From NCBI GenBank assembly GCA_031275035.1, contig JAISPH010000024.1, positions 1 to 42,238 of the forward strand: a stretch of DNA of 42,238 nt. The letters are read 5' to 3'. Shown here one piece after another: positions 13,865 through 24,200 of the stretch. Position 1 is the first letter of the stretch. Each line of letters starts with the position of its first letter. The notes beneath the pieces are model-generated. The model was not told where the DNA came from and made no database searches. It saw only the letters and a program-made list of their open reading frames with translations. The position numbers were made by a program, and so were the translations under genes. This DNA is from Treponema sp. GTDB lineage: Bacteria > Spirochaetota > Spirochaetia > Treponematales > Breznakiellaceae.

Positions 13865-14137
13865 CGGGTTTCATATCCGCACAAACCAATATTTTAGCCG
13901 GATTAAAACCGCCCCAGAGGCTCCACGCCCAAAGGCGGGCTCTTGGGTATTAAACCCGCTTGCGAATAACCGCAATCTTATCCGCTCCCCTCTGCTAAAA
14001 AAACCGGAGACGCTGAATCGCAGCACGACCTAACGACGCAACGCCTCCGGTAATGCATGGAGAACACTGTTGAATATGGGTTTAATCCAACAGTTTATTG
14101 AATCCGCCGAGAGAGGTTGCGGCAAATTCCATTAACC

Positions 14138-14566
14138 CTAAACGGCAAGCCGTTTACCAAGTTCATAACACTGGGAAAGGGACGATTCGCTGGGTTCAAG
14201 CTGGGCAATAATGCCCTCGCCGTCAACGCTGGCGCCCAGCTTTTTCATCCGATCCACCCAATCCCTCATCCACTGTCCATCTCCCCAGTCATAGGAACCA
14301 AAAAGTCCCAGGGGTTTACCGCCTACTTCGGCCTGTCCCAGGCGGCTTATAAATGGTTCCATCGTTTCTTCTTCAAGCACCTCCGCTCCCATGGCGGGAC
14401 AGCCAAAGGCAAGGGCCCCGGCTTCTTTAACCAAATCCGGCGTTGTTTCCGCCGCCGGCTTTAATACAGCTTCCCCGCCGGCGTCGCTTACTCCCTGGGC
14501 AAGCTGTTTCGCCATGGTTTCCGTATTCCCGGTGCCGCTCCAATAGGAAATCAATACTTTCTTCAT
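14138..14566 (-). CDS. Flavodoxin (short-chain)
   Basis: A 142-residue FMN electron carrier. The phosphate-binding loop SGTGNT is at residues 10-15. LFGSYDWGDGQWMRDW matches the second FMN-contact loop and following helix of clostridial-type flavodoxins. It can replace ferredoxin when iron is short. The start at 14566 (MKKVLISYW) follows AAGGTGA. It has its own TTGACA/TATAAC promoter and is divergent from a DUF3793 gene. The stop codon lies inside a 7-bp-arm hairpin. Confidence 0.92.
   Translation of the reverse strand: MKKVLISYWSGTGNTETMAKQLAQGVSDAGGEAVLKPAAETTPDLVKEAGALAFGCPAMGAEVLEEETMEPFISRLGQAEVGGKPLGLFGSYDWGDGQWMRDWVDRMKKLGASVDGEGIIAQLEPSESSLSQCYELGKRLAV
14139..14156 (-). terminator. 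Hairpin containing the flavodoxin stop codon
   Basis: Minus-strand TAAACGG-CTTG-CCGTTTA, perfect 7-bp arms, with the stop codon TAG formed by the end of the right arm plus the next base. No clear U tract follows. Confidence 0.4.
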
Positions 14567-14609
14567 AACCGTCACCTTATCGAAAATTGTTAGCTTTATG
14601 TCACATATA

Positions 14610-14638
14610 GTTATACACATCTAACACATTAATGTCAA
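14610..14638 (-). promoter_or_regulatory. Flavodoxin promoter
   Basis: Minus strand TTGACA (14638-14633), 17-bp spacer, TATAAC (14615-14610), in an AT-rich divergent region. A separate TATAAT at 14762-14767 faces the DUF3793 gene, without a good -35 at the right distance. Confidence 0.75.
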
Positions 14639-14808
14639 TAGAATTTTACAAAAAATTTAAAAAAAATACAAAAAAAACAGTTCCGCACTCTCGGACCTGA
14701 ATCATCCATGGGGAAGAGTAAAAATTTATGCGAATTTTTCCTAAATCGCTTGACATAAGGGTATAATGTTAGATTATGATAACATACTGGAAACGCCTTG
14801 GAGGGCCT

Positions 14809-15414
14809 GTGATAAAACCGTTTGAAACCCTGATGACAAGGCACTGTGCCCCGGTTCTGTTGGGGAAAAAGCCGGCCGCCCTGTTTGTCCGGCCGCCGTG
14901 GTGGGATGAACGCAGCTCCTGCCTGTCTTTACACAATATGAGTTTCTCCGTACTGCCCAACCGTAACGGGGGGGCGGTAATCTTTGCGTACCGGCCCAAT
15001 TTATTGGCCCCCGTACTGGAGCATCGGGCGGTACGCAGGACCCTGCGCAGTTTGGGGTATCCCGGGGGAACCTGGTTTTCCGTCCCGCCGGGGGACAGGA
15101 CTAAAAGATCCGCCCGGACAGAAGCCGGCCTGGCCGTGCAGCTCCGCTATCTAGCCAAACGGTTCAGGGAGAGCGAAGAATTTCCCCACGAGATTGGATT
15201 TTTTCTCGGGTATCCCCCGGAGGACGTACTGGGCTTTATCCGCCACCGGGGGGCCCGCTGTAAACTCTGCGGTACGTGGAAGGTCTACAGCGATGTTGAA
15301 AAGGCAAGGCTCCTCTTTGGCGAATATGCCCGGTGCAGACAGCGGCTGCTGGAGTATATCCGGGGGGGCGGCACCATCTTTGACGAAAACCTCCCCGCCA
15401 TACTGGCCGGGTAA
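14809..15414 (+). CDS. DUF3793 family protein
   Basis: A 201-residue protein of the uncharacterised DUF3793 family, recognised from RHCAPVLLGKKPAALF near the N-terminus and EFPHEIGFFLGYPPEDVLGF, then KLCGTWKVYSD and LFGEYARCR. Family members occur in clostridia and spirochaetes, often beside flavodoxin or iron-transport genes, as here. Function is unknown. The GTG at 14809 is preferred because GGAGG precedes it and the distance to HCAP fits the family. An ATG at 14776 lies 9 bases after a TATAAT and could give a leaderless longer form. It converges on mutS with a 9-bp gap. Confidence 0.82.
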   Translation: MIKPFETLMTRHCAPVLLGKKPAALFVRPPWWDERSSCLSLHNMSFSVLPNRNGGAVIFAYRPNLLAPVLEHRAVRRTLRSLGYPGGTWFSVPPGDRTKRSARTEAGLAVQLRYLAKRFRESEEFPHEIGFFLGYPPEDVLGFIRHRGARCKLCGTWKVYSDVEKARLLFGEYARCRQRLLEYIRGGGTIFDENLPAILAG

Positions 15415-15423
15415 ACGGAAGAC

Positions 15424-18096
15424 TTAAAAGGGAAGCTCCGGCGAAACCCCGGATCCTTTCCGGGAGGACGCTTTGGGAGAGGACATTTCCGAAGCGAAGA
15501 TCCCCTTCCATGCATAAATACGGTTAAGCGCCTCCAGGGGGCTTATCCGTTCAACATCCATCTGTTTAAGATCCCGGATAAACCGGCGGACCCGGCCGTC
15601 CTCCGCTTCCGGCCCGTCTTTCCCGGCGGCCTCCGCCGTTTCCGGTTCTCCGGCCAGGACATGGTTTCCGTCCCGGAGGCTCTCCATGATCCGGGCGGCC
15701 CGGAGCAGGACCCGTTCCGGCAGGCCCGCCAGGCGGGCTACATGGAGGCCGTAAGATTCCGCGGCGGGGCCTTCCTTCAGTTTACGCAGGAAGATAATTT
15801 CCCCGCCCCGGTCCAGGACCTCCATGGAACGGTTAACCATGCGGGGATGGGAAAGCTTTGAAAGTTCATAGTAGTGGGTGGCAAAAAGGGTCCGGCATTT
15901 AACGTGGTCCAGCAGCTCCTCGCATACCGCCCAGGCGATGGCGAGGCCGTCCCTGGTTCCTGTTCCCCGGCCTACCTCATCCATGATCACCAGGCTTCTC
16001 TCCGTGGCGGTTCTGAGGATGTGGGCGGTTTCGTTCATCTCCACCAGAAAGGTAGATTCCCCCCGGGCCAGATTGTCCGAAGCCCCCACCCGGCAGTAGA
16101 TACGGTCCACCATGCCTATGGACGCCTCCAGGGCGGGAACAAAGCTCCCCGCCTGGGCCATGACGGCTATCAGCGCCGCCTGGCGGAGGTAGGTCGATTT
16201 GCCCGCCATATTGGGCCCCGTGATAAGGGCAAAGGAAAGACCCTCCCCGTCAAGGGTACAGTCGTTGGGGATGAATTCTCCCCGGTTAAGGTGGGCTTCC
16301 ACCACAGGATGGCGGCCTTCGGCGATACGGATCTGCTTTCCCGTGTTTATTTCAGGCCGCGTCCAGCCCCGGATAGTGGAGGCCCGGGCCAGGGACTGGG
16401 AAACATCCAGCTCGGCGGTACGCCGGGCCGCCGCGGAAAGTTCCATGATAAGGTCCTTGGCCCTGTTCCGGATTGCGATAAAAAGCTCCCGCTCCAGTTC
16501 CACGATTTTGTCCGAAGCTCCGTTAATGTCCGACTCAAGGCCGGCAAGGCGGTCTGTGGTAAAGCGTTCCCCCGTAGCCATACCCTGACGCCGGATAAAA
16601 TGGGCGGGCACTTTGGAAAGGTGTACCTTGGTTACCTCAAAGAAATATCCGATGAGCCGGTTGTACCGTATCTTGAGGCTGGGGATTCCTGTAGCGGCCC
16701 GTTCCTCCTCAAGGTAATCCTCCAGCAGCTTCCGGCCGTTATCCCTGAGGCCCCGCAGCTTGTCAAGTTCCCTGTTGTAGCCGGACCGGATCAGATTACC
16801 CTCGGTGAGCAGCGTGGAAGGCTCTTCACAGAGCCCCCGTTCCAAAAGATCCCACAATTCCATAAGCCGGTTAAAGGCTCCGTCATCCAGAGAGGAGGCG
16901 GGAGATTCAAAACCAAGATTCAGTTCCCGGCAAAGCTCCCTGAGGGCGCCGCAGGAGGAGAGGCTGTTCTTTATCGAGTACATGTCCTTGCCGTGGGCCC
17001 GGTCCATGGCAAGCCGGGAACAGAGCCGTTCCAGATCCGGGGTCTTGCCCAGAAGCTCCCGGATTGCCGCAAGCCGGCTCTGATCCCGGTAGATGCTTTC
17101 TACCATATCGAGCCGTTTGTTAACGGCCTCCACCTGCCGCAGGGGATGAAGAATGCGCCACTTCAAAAGCCGGCGGCCCATGGCGGTCTTGGTTTCGTCC
17201 ATAGTTTCAAGGAGGGAAAAACGTCCCTCCATATCCCGGAGGTTACGGATCAGTTCCAGGTTGCGCTGGGAAGATTCATCAATGCCCACATATTCATCGT
17301 CGCCGTAGAGGATGATGGAACGTACGTGGGGGAGGAGGCTTCTGGCGGTGTCGTCCAGATAATCCAGAAGAGCCCCCGCGGCAAGGATCTCCGCCCTGGT
17401 TTCATCCAGACCGAAGCCCTTCAGATTGACCGTACCGAATTGTTTTATCAGCCGCTCCATGCCCCGGGCAGGATCGAAGAGCCAGTCCGCCCAGCGGTTT
17501 ACCACAATGGAGGGGCGATCAAATACGGCCCGGGCCAGATCCTGCCGTTCCTCGATCAGGGATTCCTGCAGCACCAGTTCCTTGAGCTGAAGCCGTTCAA
17601 GTTCCTGCCGCAGTTTTTCTACCGCCCCGGCGGCGGAAAAGGAAGTGGCGTAGAAATCTCCGGTGGAAAGATCGATATAGGCGAAGGAAAGAAGAGGCTC
17701 CCTGGCGGAACCCGCGGCGGAAAGGGCCCCCAGATAGTTGAAGCTTCCCTTGTCAAGGTAATCCTCGTCCACGGTGGTACCCGGGGTGATAACCTCCACC
17801 ACCTCCCGTTCCATCAGCTTGCCCCTGCCCGGTTCGGTAAGCTGTTCGCAGATGGCGACTTTTTTCCCCAGTTTCAGAAGGCGGGCAATATAGGAACGGG
17901 CGGCATGATAGGGGATGCCGCACATGGGAAGGCCGTTACGGCGGGTAAGGGTAAGGTTAAGCAGGGCGGAAACTTCCAAGGCGTCGTCGGAAAACATCTC
18001 GTAGAAATCACCCAAACGGAAAAAGAGAACATCCCCCTGATGTTCCCTTTTTATCCGCCTATACTGAACCAGCATAGGACTCGCTTGATCTTTCAA
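15424..18096 (-). CDS. mutS: DNA mismatch repair protein MutS
   Basis: An 890-residue full-length MutS, recognising mismatches and small loops and recruiting MutL. The mismatch-binding Phe-x-Glu motif is in GDFYEMF (Phe31, Glu33), after the typical opening PMLVQYRRIKREH. The C-terminal ATPase has Walker A GPNMAGKST and DEVGRGTGTRDGLA. The start is TTG at 18096 with GGAG upstream; no ATG fits the N-terminus. It follows the skp gene by 11 bp in the same direction, so repair is co-transcribed with envelope genes. The same bamA-skp-mutS order is found in T. pallidum (TP0326-TP0328). Confidence 0.97.
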   Translation of the reverse strand: MKDQASPMLVQYRRIKREHQGDVLFFRLGDFYEMFSDDALEVSALLNLTLTRRNGLPMCGIPYHAARSYIARLLKLGKKVAICEQLTEPGRGKLMEREVVEVITPGTTVDEDYLDKGSFNYLGALSAAGSAREPLLSFAYIDLSTGDFYATSFSAAGAVEKLRQELERLQLKELVLQESLIEERQDLARAVFDRPSIVVNRWADWLFDPARGMERLIKQFGTVNLKGFGLDETRAEILAAGALLDYLDDTARSLLPHVRSIILYGDDEYVGIDESSQRNLELIRNLRDMEGRFSLLETMDETKTAMGRRLLKWRILHPLRQVEAVNKRLDMVESIYRDQSRLAAIRELLGKTPDLERLCSRLAMDRAHGKDMYSIKNSLSSCGALRELCRELNLGFESPASSLDDGAFNRLMELWDLLERGLCEEPSTLLTEGNLIRSGYNRELDKLRGLRDNGRKLLEDYLEEERAATGIPSLKIRYNRLIGYFFEVTKVHLSKVPAHFIRRQGMATGERFTTDRLAGLESDINGASDKIVELERELFIAIRNRAKDLIMELSAAARRTAELDVSQSLARASTIRGWTRPEINTGKQIRIAEGRHPVVEAHLNRGEFIPNDCTLDGEGLSFALITGPNMAGKSTYLRQAALIAVMAQAGSFVPALEASIGMVDRIYCRVGASDNLARGESTFLVEMNETAHILRTATERSLVIMDEVGRGTGTRDGLAIAWAVCEELLDHVKCRTLFATHYYELSKLSHPRMVNRSMEVLDRGGEIIFLRKLKEGPAAESYGLHVARLAGLPERVLLRAARIMESLRDGNHVLAGEPETAEAAGKDGPEAEDGRVRRFIRDLKQMDVERISPLEALNRIYAWKGIFASEMSSPKASSRKGSGVSPELPF

Positions 18097-18107
18097 GGCC
18101 GCTCCAA

Positions 18108-18632
18108 TCAGCGTCCGGCTTTAGCCCTCAAATTCTGTATAACTTTGTCGGTGATGTCCACGGTGGCGCTGTACCATACTATACCGGTATTATCCTTTTT
18201 CAGGATCATACTGTACCCTTCGCTTTCGGCGATATACCGAATTTCATCGTTTACCTGTTCAAGAAAAGAGTTGGACTGGGCAAGTTTGTTTTTTTTATCT
18301 TCCAATTCCGCAGTTTTTATCTGAAAATATTCCCTGAGGAATTCGGACTTCCGGTAGATCTCGTTCTGCAGCCTGAGGGCCTGCTCCCGGTCCCCCCGGG
18401 CTTCCGCATTAACCTGGCTGCTCCTCAGATCCTGCAGCTCCGCATTCATGCGGTTTATTTCGGCCTGAACCCGGGCGCTCTGTTCCTCAAATTCCCGCAC
18501 CGCCCTGGAATCCCGGAAAAAGGTGGTGTATACCCTGGAAAGATCCACCACCGCAAAACGGGTCATCTGCTGGGCGAAGAGGGAAAAGCCTAAACCCAGC
18601 AAAAGGCCGGCGCTTAACCCTAGTCTTTTCAT
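18108..18632 (-). CDS. OmpH/Skp-family periplasmic chaperone
   Basis: A 174-residue exported chaperone for outer-membrane proteins. Signal peptide MKRLGLSAGLLLGLGFSLFA, then FAVVDLSRVYTTFFRDSRAV (the family's strand followed by the first helix), a long charged coiled-coil from about 45 to 130, and a closing IRYIAESEGYSMILKK that returns to the beta core. GAGGAG precedes the ATG. It lies 14 bp after bamA and 11 bp before mutS. Skp trimers hold unfolded barrels for BamA, which fits the neighbourhood. Confidence 0.9.
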   Translation of the reverse strand: MKRLGLSAGLLLGLGFSLFAQQMTRFAVVDLSRVYTTFFRDSRAVREFEEQSARVQAEINRMNAELQDLRSSQVNAEARGDREQALRLQNEIYRKSEFLREYFQIKTAELEDKKNKLAQSNSFLEQVNDEIRYIAESEGYSMILKKDNTGIVWYSATVDITDKVIQNLRAKAGR

Positions 18633-18646
18633 AATCCTGCTCCTCG

Positions 18647-21151
18647 TTAATAAGTGGACAAGGCAAAGGAGATGACAAAATCAACTCCCGAGCCCGACTT
18701 ATTGCCTTTCCAGATATTTCCGTCCTTCCATTTTACCGATCCGTCCAGAACCTGGAAGCCCTTGGCAAAGATAAAACGGAAGGGGAACTGGGGAATGGCA
18801 AAACGGATGCCCGCGCCGAAGCTGAAAAACATATCGTTCATGGTAAAGGTGTTAAAAAAATCTTCGGGGGTATTTTTGACCGCCGCGGCGTCAAAGAACC
18901 AGTCCAGGGCAATGATCCCCGGAACCAGGGGAAAACGGACTTCCGCCCAGTTTTCCCAAAGGGCAAGCCCCCGGTTAAGCCGCTGATTCGTCCAGCCCCG
19001 GCCTACAAACATGCCGTCCACCGCAAGCTTATTGGCGTCCTCTATAAATTGAGGATCTCCGTAGGAATAGCCCGCTTCGGGAAAGATGAAGGATACCCCC
19101 GAATGTATCCCGAATACGGACTTGAAATTATAGGTGTCCGTAATAGGCAGATCAAAGAGGGTGTAAAACCATTCCGCCTTGGTATCGGTTCTGATATAGT
19201 GTTCCCGCTCTATGGGAAAGAGGCCGTAGAAGCCGACCCGCTGTATGGCGTAATAGCCCTTGGAAGGATCGTAGGACAGATCCCGCTGATCCAAATATAC
19301 ATTGGTCGAAATTGAATTGGCGGGAATCCAGGAATTATTGTTTTCCCGCAGGTTGGGATCAAAGGGCCGGAACAGTTCGTCGTCGTAAAGATTCAGAACA
19401 AAACCGGTCCTGACGCCGCCTCCGACGCCGAGGGTTCCCAGGAAGGTTGAAAAACGGTAACCCGTGGAGAATCCCAGGGAGAGGCTCCACTGTTCATAGT
19501 CCATCAGGTATTCGTCGGGAGGAAGTTTGTTGGCATCCTCGTACTCCTCATAAGAACTGAAACCGTCGGGATAGGCGTTATCCTCGTCGCCGTTAAAATA
19601 AGGAGCTTCATTGTCCATGGCCGCAAGCCGGGTACTGTGCTGGGCGGTAAAATCAAAGCCCCCCGACAGGGGAAGGCCGAAGATCCACCGCTGGGTATAC
19701 TGGAGGGTAATCCGCTGGCTGTCGGGGGAGGCGTTTATCTCAGCCCCCACCAGATTGCCGTAGCCCAGGAAGTTACGGTCGGTCCACTTGATCATCCCCG
19801 CAATCGGAAAGGTATCCGGATCGGAGGTGCCGGAAAAGGTCAGGCCGAACTGTATGTCCGTGGTGGGCTGTTCTTCCACGGTGATGATCAGGTCCATCAG
19901 GCTGTCGGTGCTTCCCGGCGGGTTATCGGGGATCACGTTGGAAAAATACTGCAGGTTGTAAAGATTGCGGAGGCCGTCCATTACCTTGGTTTTGGAAAAA
20001 ACATCCCCCGGCTCCAGGGGAATTTCCCGGAGTATCACATTATCCTTGGTCTTCTCGTTCCCCCGGATTATGATATGTTCGATATGGGCCCGGCCCCGCT
20101 CCACGATGGTTATCTTGTAGGAGATAATCCCCCCGGCGGTATCCCGCTCTTCCTCCCGGCCTATGGTGTTAAAGATATAGCCGTTCTCGTAGTAGAGATC
20201 CGCCACCCGCTGGAGATCGGCCTCCAGACGCTGGGCGTTTGCCATCTCCCCCGGCTTGGAACGGACCAGCTTGGAGAGCTGTTCGCTGGAAAAGATCCGG
20301 TTCCCCTCAAAGCTGATCCCCCCGAAGTTGTACGCCCTTCCCTCGTAGATCCTGAAGGTGATGGTCATGTTGTTGTTGCCCCGGCTGTCTTTCTGAACAT
20401 CCTGGATAACGTCGATTACCTCCGCATCGATATAGCCCTGATTCCGGTAATACTGGGTAATGGCGTCCCGGTCGGCAATAAGTTTTGACTCCTGGAAGGC
20501 CCCGTCCCGGATAAGGAGGAGGTTCTTCTTTTTCAGGGTCAGCTCCCGCCGGAGGGCTCTGCTGGAAAAAACCGTATTCCCCTCAAAGCGGAATTCTTCG
20601 ATGGTAACCTTGTCCCCTTCATCTATATAAAAATTGACCGTAACCGCCGCATTGGCGGCGGGCCTGGTATCGGAACGGACCTTAACGTCGGGAAATCCCT
20701 TTTCCAGATACTTGTTGATCACCGCCTGTTCGTCCGCCTGCAGTTTCAGGGTATTTACCATATCCCTTTCCTTTAAGGAGATAGTATTGAGCAGTTCGGT
20801 ACGGCGGAGCTTGTTGTTGCCCACAAAGTTTATCCGGGATATGACGGGCCTTTCCTGAACGTTGAACGTGATGACGACGGTATTCCCCTCCCCCCGGGCC
20901 GCCTCGGGAGTGATGAGGTCAAAGTACTCAAGGGCATAGATCCGGCCCTGGATTTCCAGAAAGAGATCATCGGTGAAGATCCTGCCCAGATAGGGCTCCA
21001 CGATGTCTCTCAGTTCAGAGTTTTTTACATGGTTTAGGCCATTAAAAACAATGTCCTTTACGGGTTTTCCCTGGTACCATTCGTCAGATTCCTGCGTAAA
21101 ACCGGAGAAAACAAGCACCGCAGCCAGCACAAACGTCCAAACTATCCGCAT
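18647..21151 (-). CDS. bamA: Outer-membrane assembly factor BamA
   Basis: An 834-residue Omp85 protein inserting beta-barrels into the outer membrane. Signal peptide at about 1-19, five POTRA repeats (each with an F-GN-type turn, e.g. INFVGNNKLRR, FRFEGNTVFSS, ISFEGNRIFSS, IIIRGNEKTKD) to about residue 425, then a C-terminal 16-strand-type barrel with VGRGW in place of the family's VRGF/Y motif. AGGGAG precedes the ATG. It is the counterpart of T. pallidum TP0326 by order and architecture. An acidic insertion (about residues 510-545, rich in Asp/Glu/Tyr) looks like an extracellular loop. Confidence 0.95.
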   Translation of the reverse strand: MRIVWTFVLAAVLVFSGFTQESDEWYQGKPVKDIVFNGLNHVKNSELRDIVEPYLGRIFTDDLFLEIQGRIYALEYFDLITPEAARGEGNTVVITFNVQERPVISRINFVGNNKLRRTELLNTISLKERDMVNTLKLQADEQAVINKYLEKGFPDVKVRSDTRPAANAAVTVNFYIDEGDKVTIEEFRFEGNTVFSSRALRRELTLKKKNLLLIRDGAFQESKLIADRDAITQYYRNQGYIDAEVIDVIQDVQKDSRGNNNMTITFRIYEGRAYNFGGISFEGNRIFSSEQLSKLVRSKPGEMANAQRLEADLQRVADLYYENGYIFNTIGREEERDTAGGIISYKITIVERGRAHIEHIIIRGNEKTKDNVILREIPLEPGDVFSKTKVMDGLRNLYNLQYFSNVIPDNPPGSTDSLMDLIITVEEQPTTDIQFGLTFSGTSDPDTFPIAGMIKWTDRNFLGYGNLVGAEINASPDSQRITLQYTQRWIFGLPLSGGFDFTAQHSTRLAAMDNEAPYFNGDEDNAYPDGFSSYEEYEDANKLPPDEYLMDYEQWSLSLGFSTGYRFSTFLGTLGVGGGVRTGFVLNLYDDELFRPFDPNLRENNNSWIPANSISTNVYLDQRDLSYDPSKGYYAIQRVGFYGLFPIEREHYIRTDTKAEWFYTLFDLPITDTYNFKSVFGIHSGVSFIFPEAGYSYGDPQFIEDANKLAVDGMFVGRGWTNQRLNRGLALWENWAEVRFPLVPGIIALDWFFDAAAVKNTPEDFFNTFTMNDMFFSFGAGIRFAIPQFPFRFIFAKGFQVLDGSVKWKDGNIWKGNKSGSGVDFVISFALSTY

Positions 21152-21228
21152 CTAAGCTCCCTTAACAGCAGAATACACGTTTTCAAATAAAAAATGAACC
21201 CCCTCCGCTGTCCCAACCGGGTTCCGGA

Positions 21229-24200
21229 TCAGAAGGTCCACCTCCATGTCAAGGTAAAGGAAACGTCGTCCATAAAAACGGTATGGTTATCGTCAAAGGT
21301 GGGGGCAAAATTCCACCGTAAGGCAAAGAGAGGGCTTTGCAGTTCTATGCCTATATCCGGCTCAAAGCGCAGCCCCCCGAAACGTTCCTGGGTCTCGTCG
21401 TACCTTAAAGACAGCATGGACTGGATAAACATATCGGATCGTACATATTTACCAAAGAAAACCGTCGTGTTATCAAAATAGTTACCAACCCGGTCTATCC
21501 TGTCAACCGGGTCCTGGAGTCCGGTAACCATGAGCATCGCATTCTGAAGGACCTGGGTACGGACCGAAAACATATCCAGCCTTAAAAAGTCCCGTACATT
21601 CCGTTCCAGGCCCCGGATCACCTCGAGTTGGGCCAAAAGGTCTGAGGTAGCCGCCACAAAGGCATTGGGAATCACCCCGCCCTCTTCCGCCGAGGGGCTT
21701 CCGGTTAAATTTTCCCCCAAAAGAGAGAAAATTTCCAACTGGGAGAGGGGCGGACTTGATTCAAGGCGGGGGGTAAAGGACAGAAGGGGGGCGTTGTCTA
21801 TAATCATGGCGATGGTAACGGGGCCTTCGTCGTTCCGGTCCCGGATTTCCGCCCGGGCGCTGATGCGGGGATCAAAGCGGAGCTCGTTTTCGTTGAAGGT
21901 AAGGAGTCCCTCTTTCAGATAAAAACTGCGCTGGAAGTAGTATATTTCTCCGCCCCGCAGCCTGACGTCTCCCGCCAGGGAATAGCGGCCCGTGGACTGA
22001 TCGCTTGTTACCGCAATTTCGCTCCCCGCATCCGCATAGGCCCGGAGGATGGGCATCACCTCGGGCCAGGCAAATTCAACCCTTCTCCCCGCCCGGATGA
22101 TAAGATCCGTAACTATCGATACCTTGGCGGGAGGGGCGGGTTCCCGGCCGTCCCGGAGTTCCTGGATATTCATGGTCATCTGCGTATTCTGTCCCGTCAT
22201 ATTCCCCGAAATGGTGAGAATAAGATCCTCCAGGGAAAGGTTAACATGACCCCAGGTTTCCCCGGCGGCTACAAAACCCATAATGTCCAGGGCAAAGGGA
22301 ATAGCCGTCCCGCCGGCCACATCGATGTCTATGTCAAAGGTATCGGGGACCCACCGGTTAAAGAGGAACCAGCCCGAAACCGTTCCCGATCCCTTGCCCA
22401 CGGGGGCAATAAGGGGACCGAAACTCATTTCATCGCCGTCCAGGGTTACGGTTACCGGTACGGGACCTATATCTTCCGCAAGAAAGCGGGGAACCCTGAT
22501 CCTGACGCTGGACCCATAGACGGCGCCAAAGAATTCAGGATCCGTCAGGGGTCCCCGGATTTGGACCGCCCCGGTTACAAAGCCTCCGGGAAATTCGATG
22601 ATGTCCTTGCGGGGCAGGAACCTGGAGAGGGCCTCCAGGTCCACATAGAGGTCCGAAACCTGGGCGTCGATGGTCCCGGGACTCAGACTACCGATGAAGG
22701 AACCCCGGACCGGAGAGGGGGTGGAGAGGCCCATGTAGAAATCCCCCCCGGAATTCATCTGCATACGGATCATGTTCCGGGGGCCCCCGGCAAGGATAAA
22801 GAGATCCCTGGTACGGGAAAAGGTAAAATCAAAGGCCTCCTCCGCCTCCATGGCGTCGAAATGGGCGGTATCCACATGGAGCCTTCCGTTGAAGGTATCA
22901 AGCGCCCGGGACAGGTCAAACCAGGACCGGACCGGTTCAAAGTCCGCCTCAAGGCCGAAAGAGGTCTCCAGAAACCATCCCATGCCGCCCCGGACATAGG
23001 CCCTGGCTTCCGCCCGGGCCGCCCCAAGATCGATTGAAACAGAGGGGACCTCCGCCATGAGATCCCCATAGTCCACCCTGACATCGCTGATGGTCAGGGC
23101 CTCTTCCGTAAGAGAACCCCGGCCGGCGGCGGCCAGCTCCCATGTGCCAACGCGGGCCGAGAGAGATCCGAGGTTCAGATCCGCCCTGAAGGATCGGGGA
23201 GAACGCCAGGTTACGCTGAGATCCCCCGTAAGCAGGGCTCCCCGGGCATTCCGCACAAAACGGCTGAGCTGCATCCGGGAAGACAAGAGGGTAAGTTTCA
23301 GCAGATCCCCGTCATAGTCCCCGCTCAGATCCAGCCGTTCCTGACCGGCGCCGTCGCTGATAAAACCGATGCCCCGGACCGGAGAAAAGCCCGGACCCCA
23401 GGATACGCCGGCGCTCCCCGACAAAGCCCCCCGGCCGTCGTCAAATACAAGCCGGGAGATCTGAACGCCGTCCTGATCCGCCAGGGCGGTAAAGCTCAGG
23501 GCGGCGGAATCGGAGGCGGGAGTGGGCAGGTTGGCGATTTCAAAACGGTCGATTTCCGCGGACCAGAAAGAGGGGCCGCCGTAACGCAGGGAACTGAAAA
23601 AGCTTAACAGGGCAAACTGTTTCCCCGAGGGAATGGGCAGATCCTCGGCCTGAAAGTATCCTGAATAGAGCCCGGAATCGGTCATGCTGATATAGCCGGA
23701 AAGGCCGTAGGAACCCTGAATGCTTAGGGACCGGCGGTCCAGGATTATCCCCTCAAGGTAGTAGGCCAGATCCAGATAGGCGACTCTCAGGGAAAAAGTA
23801 ATATCCTCGGGATTTTCAAAATCCCCGTACCCTGCGAAGCCGGCGTACTGACCGGACCGGAAGATACGTCCCTCGCTTAGCTCAAAACGCCGATCCGTCC
23901 CCGATACGGATACGGTAAAGGCTTCGGCTTCATCCCGGACAAGCGTAAACCGGGGGATGTTGTAGAGAATATGTTCAAAATCGGTGGTGATAAAGACTTC
24001 GGTGCTTAACTGCAGCCCCTTGAGAAGATCCCCGGTAAAACCGGGCAGCTTTTCGAGGGAAACCAGGGGCCGGGCCATGTTCAGCATATCCGTCAAAGCA
24101 AAGGATCCGAAGTTCAGGCTTGCCTCAAGGCGCCGGGGGTTAAGGGGCCCCTGATTTCCCCTTGTATAGGAACCGTCCAGGGAAACGGAACCTGTCTCCC

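Larger units (their letters stand above)
13408..14137. other. 730-bp gene-free, hairpin-dense region
   Basis: No supportable gene. In order: CCGCAGC/GCTGCGG hairpin (13473-13503), CAGAAACT/AGTTTCTG (13546-13563), a strong bidirectional terminator (13601-13633), a possible three-way-junction RNA (13641-13690), a dispersed repeat (13693-13730), a long imperfect stem (13732-13790), a 77-bp repeat copy (13788-13864), a GGCGGG/CCCGC structure (about 13929-13960), ACCGGAG/CTCCGGT (14003-14051) and ACTGTTG/CAACAGT (14066-14094). Such density suggests accumulated repeat elements or structured transcripts. Confidence 0.6.

Noticed and set aside
13424..13889. Minus-strand open frames in the hairpin region
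   Set aside because: They translate palindromes and repeats, with no family similarity or ribosome-binding site.
15874..18324. 816-codon plus-strand open frame
   Set aside because: It lies opposite mutS, which has full MutS motifs. The antisense frame is low in recognisable features and results from GC-rich codon bias.
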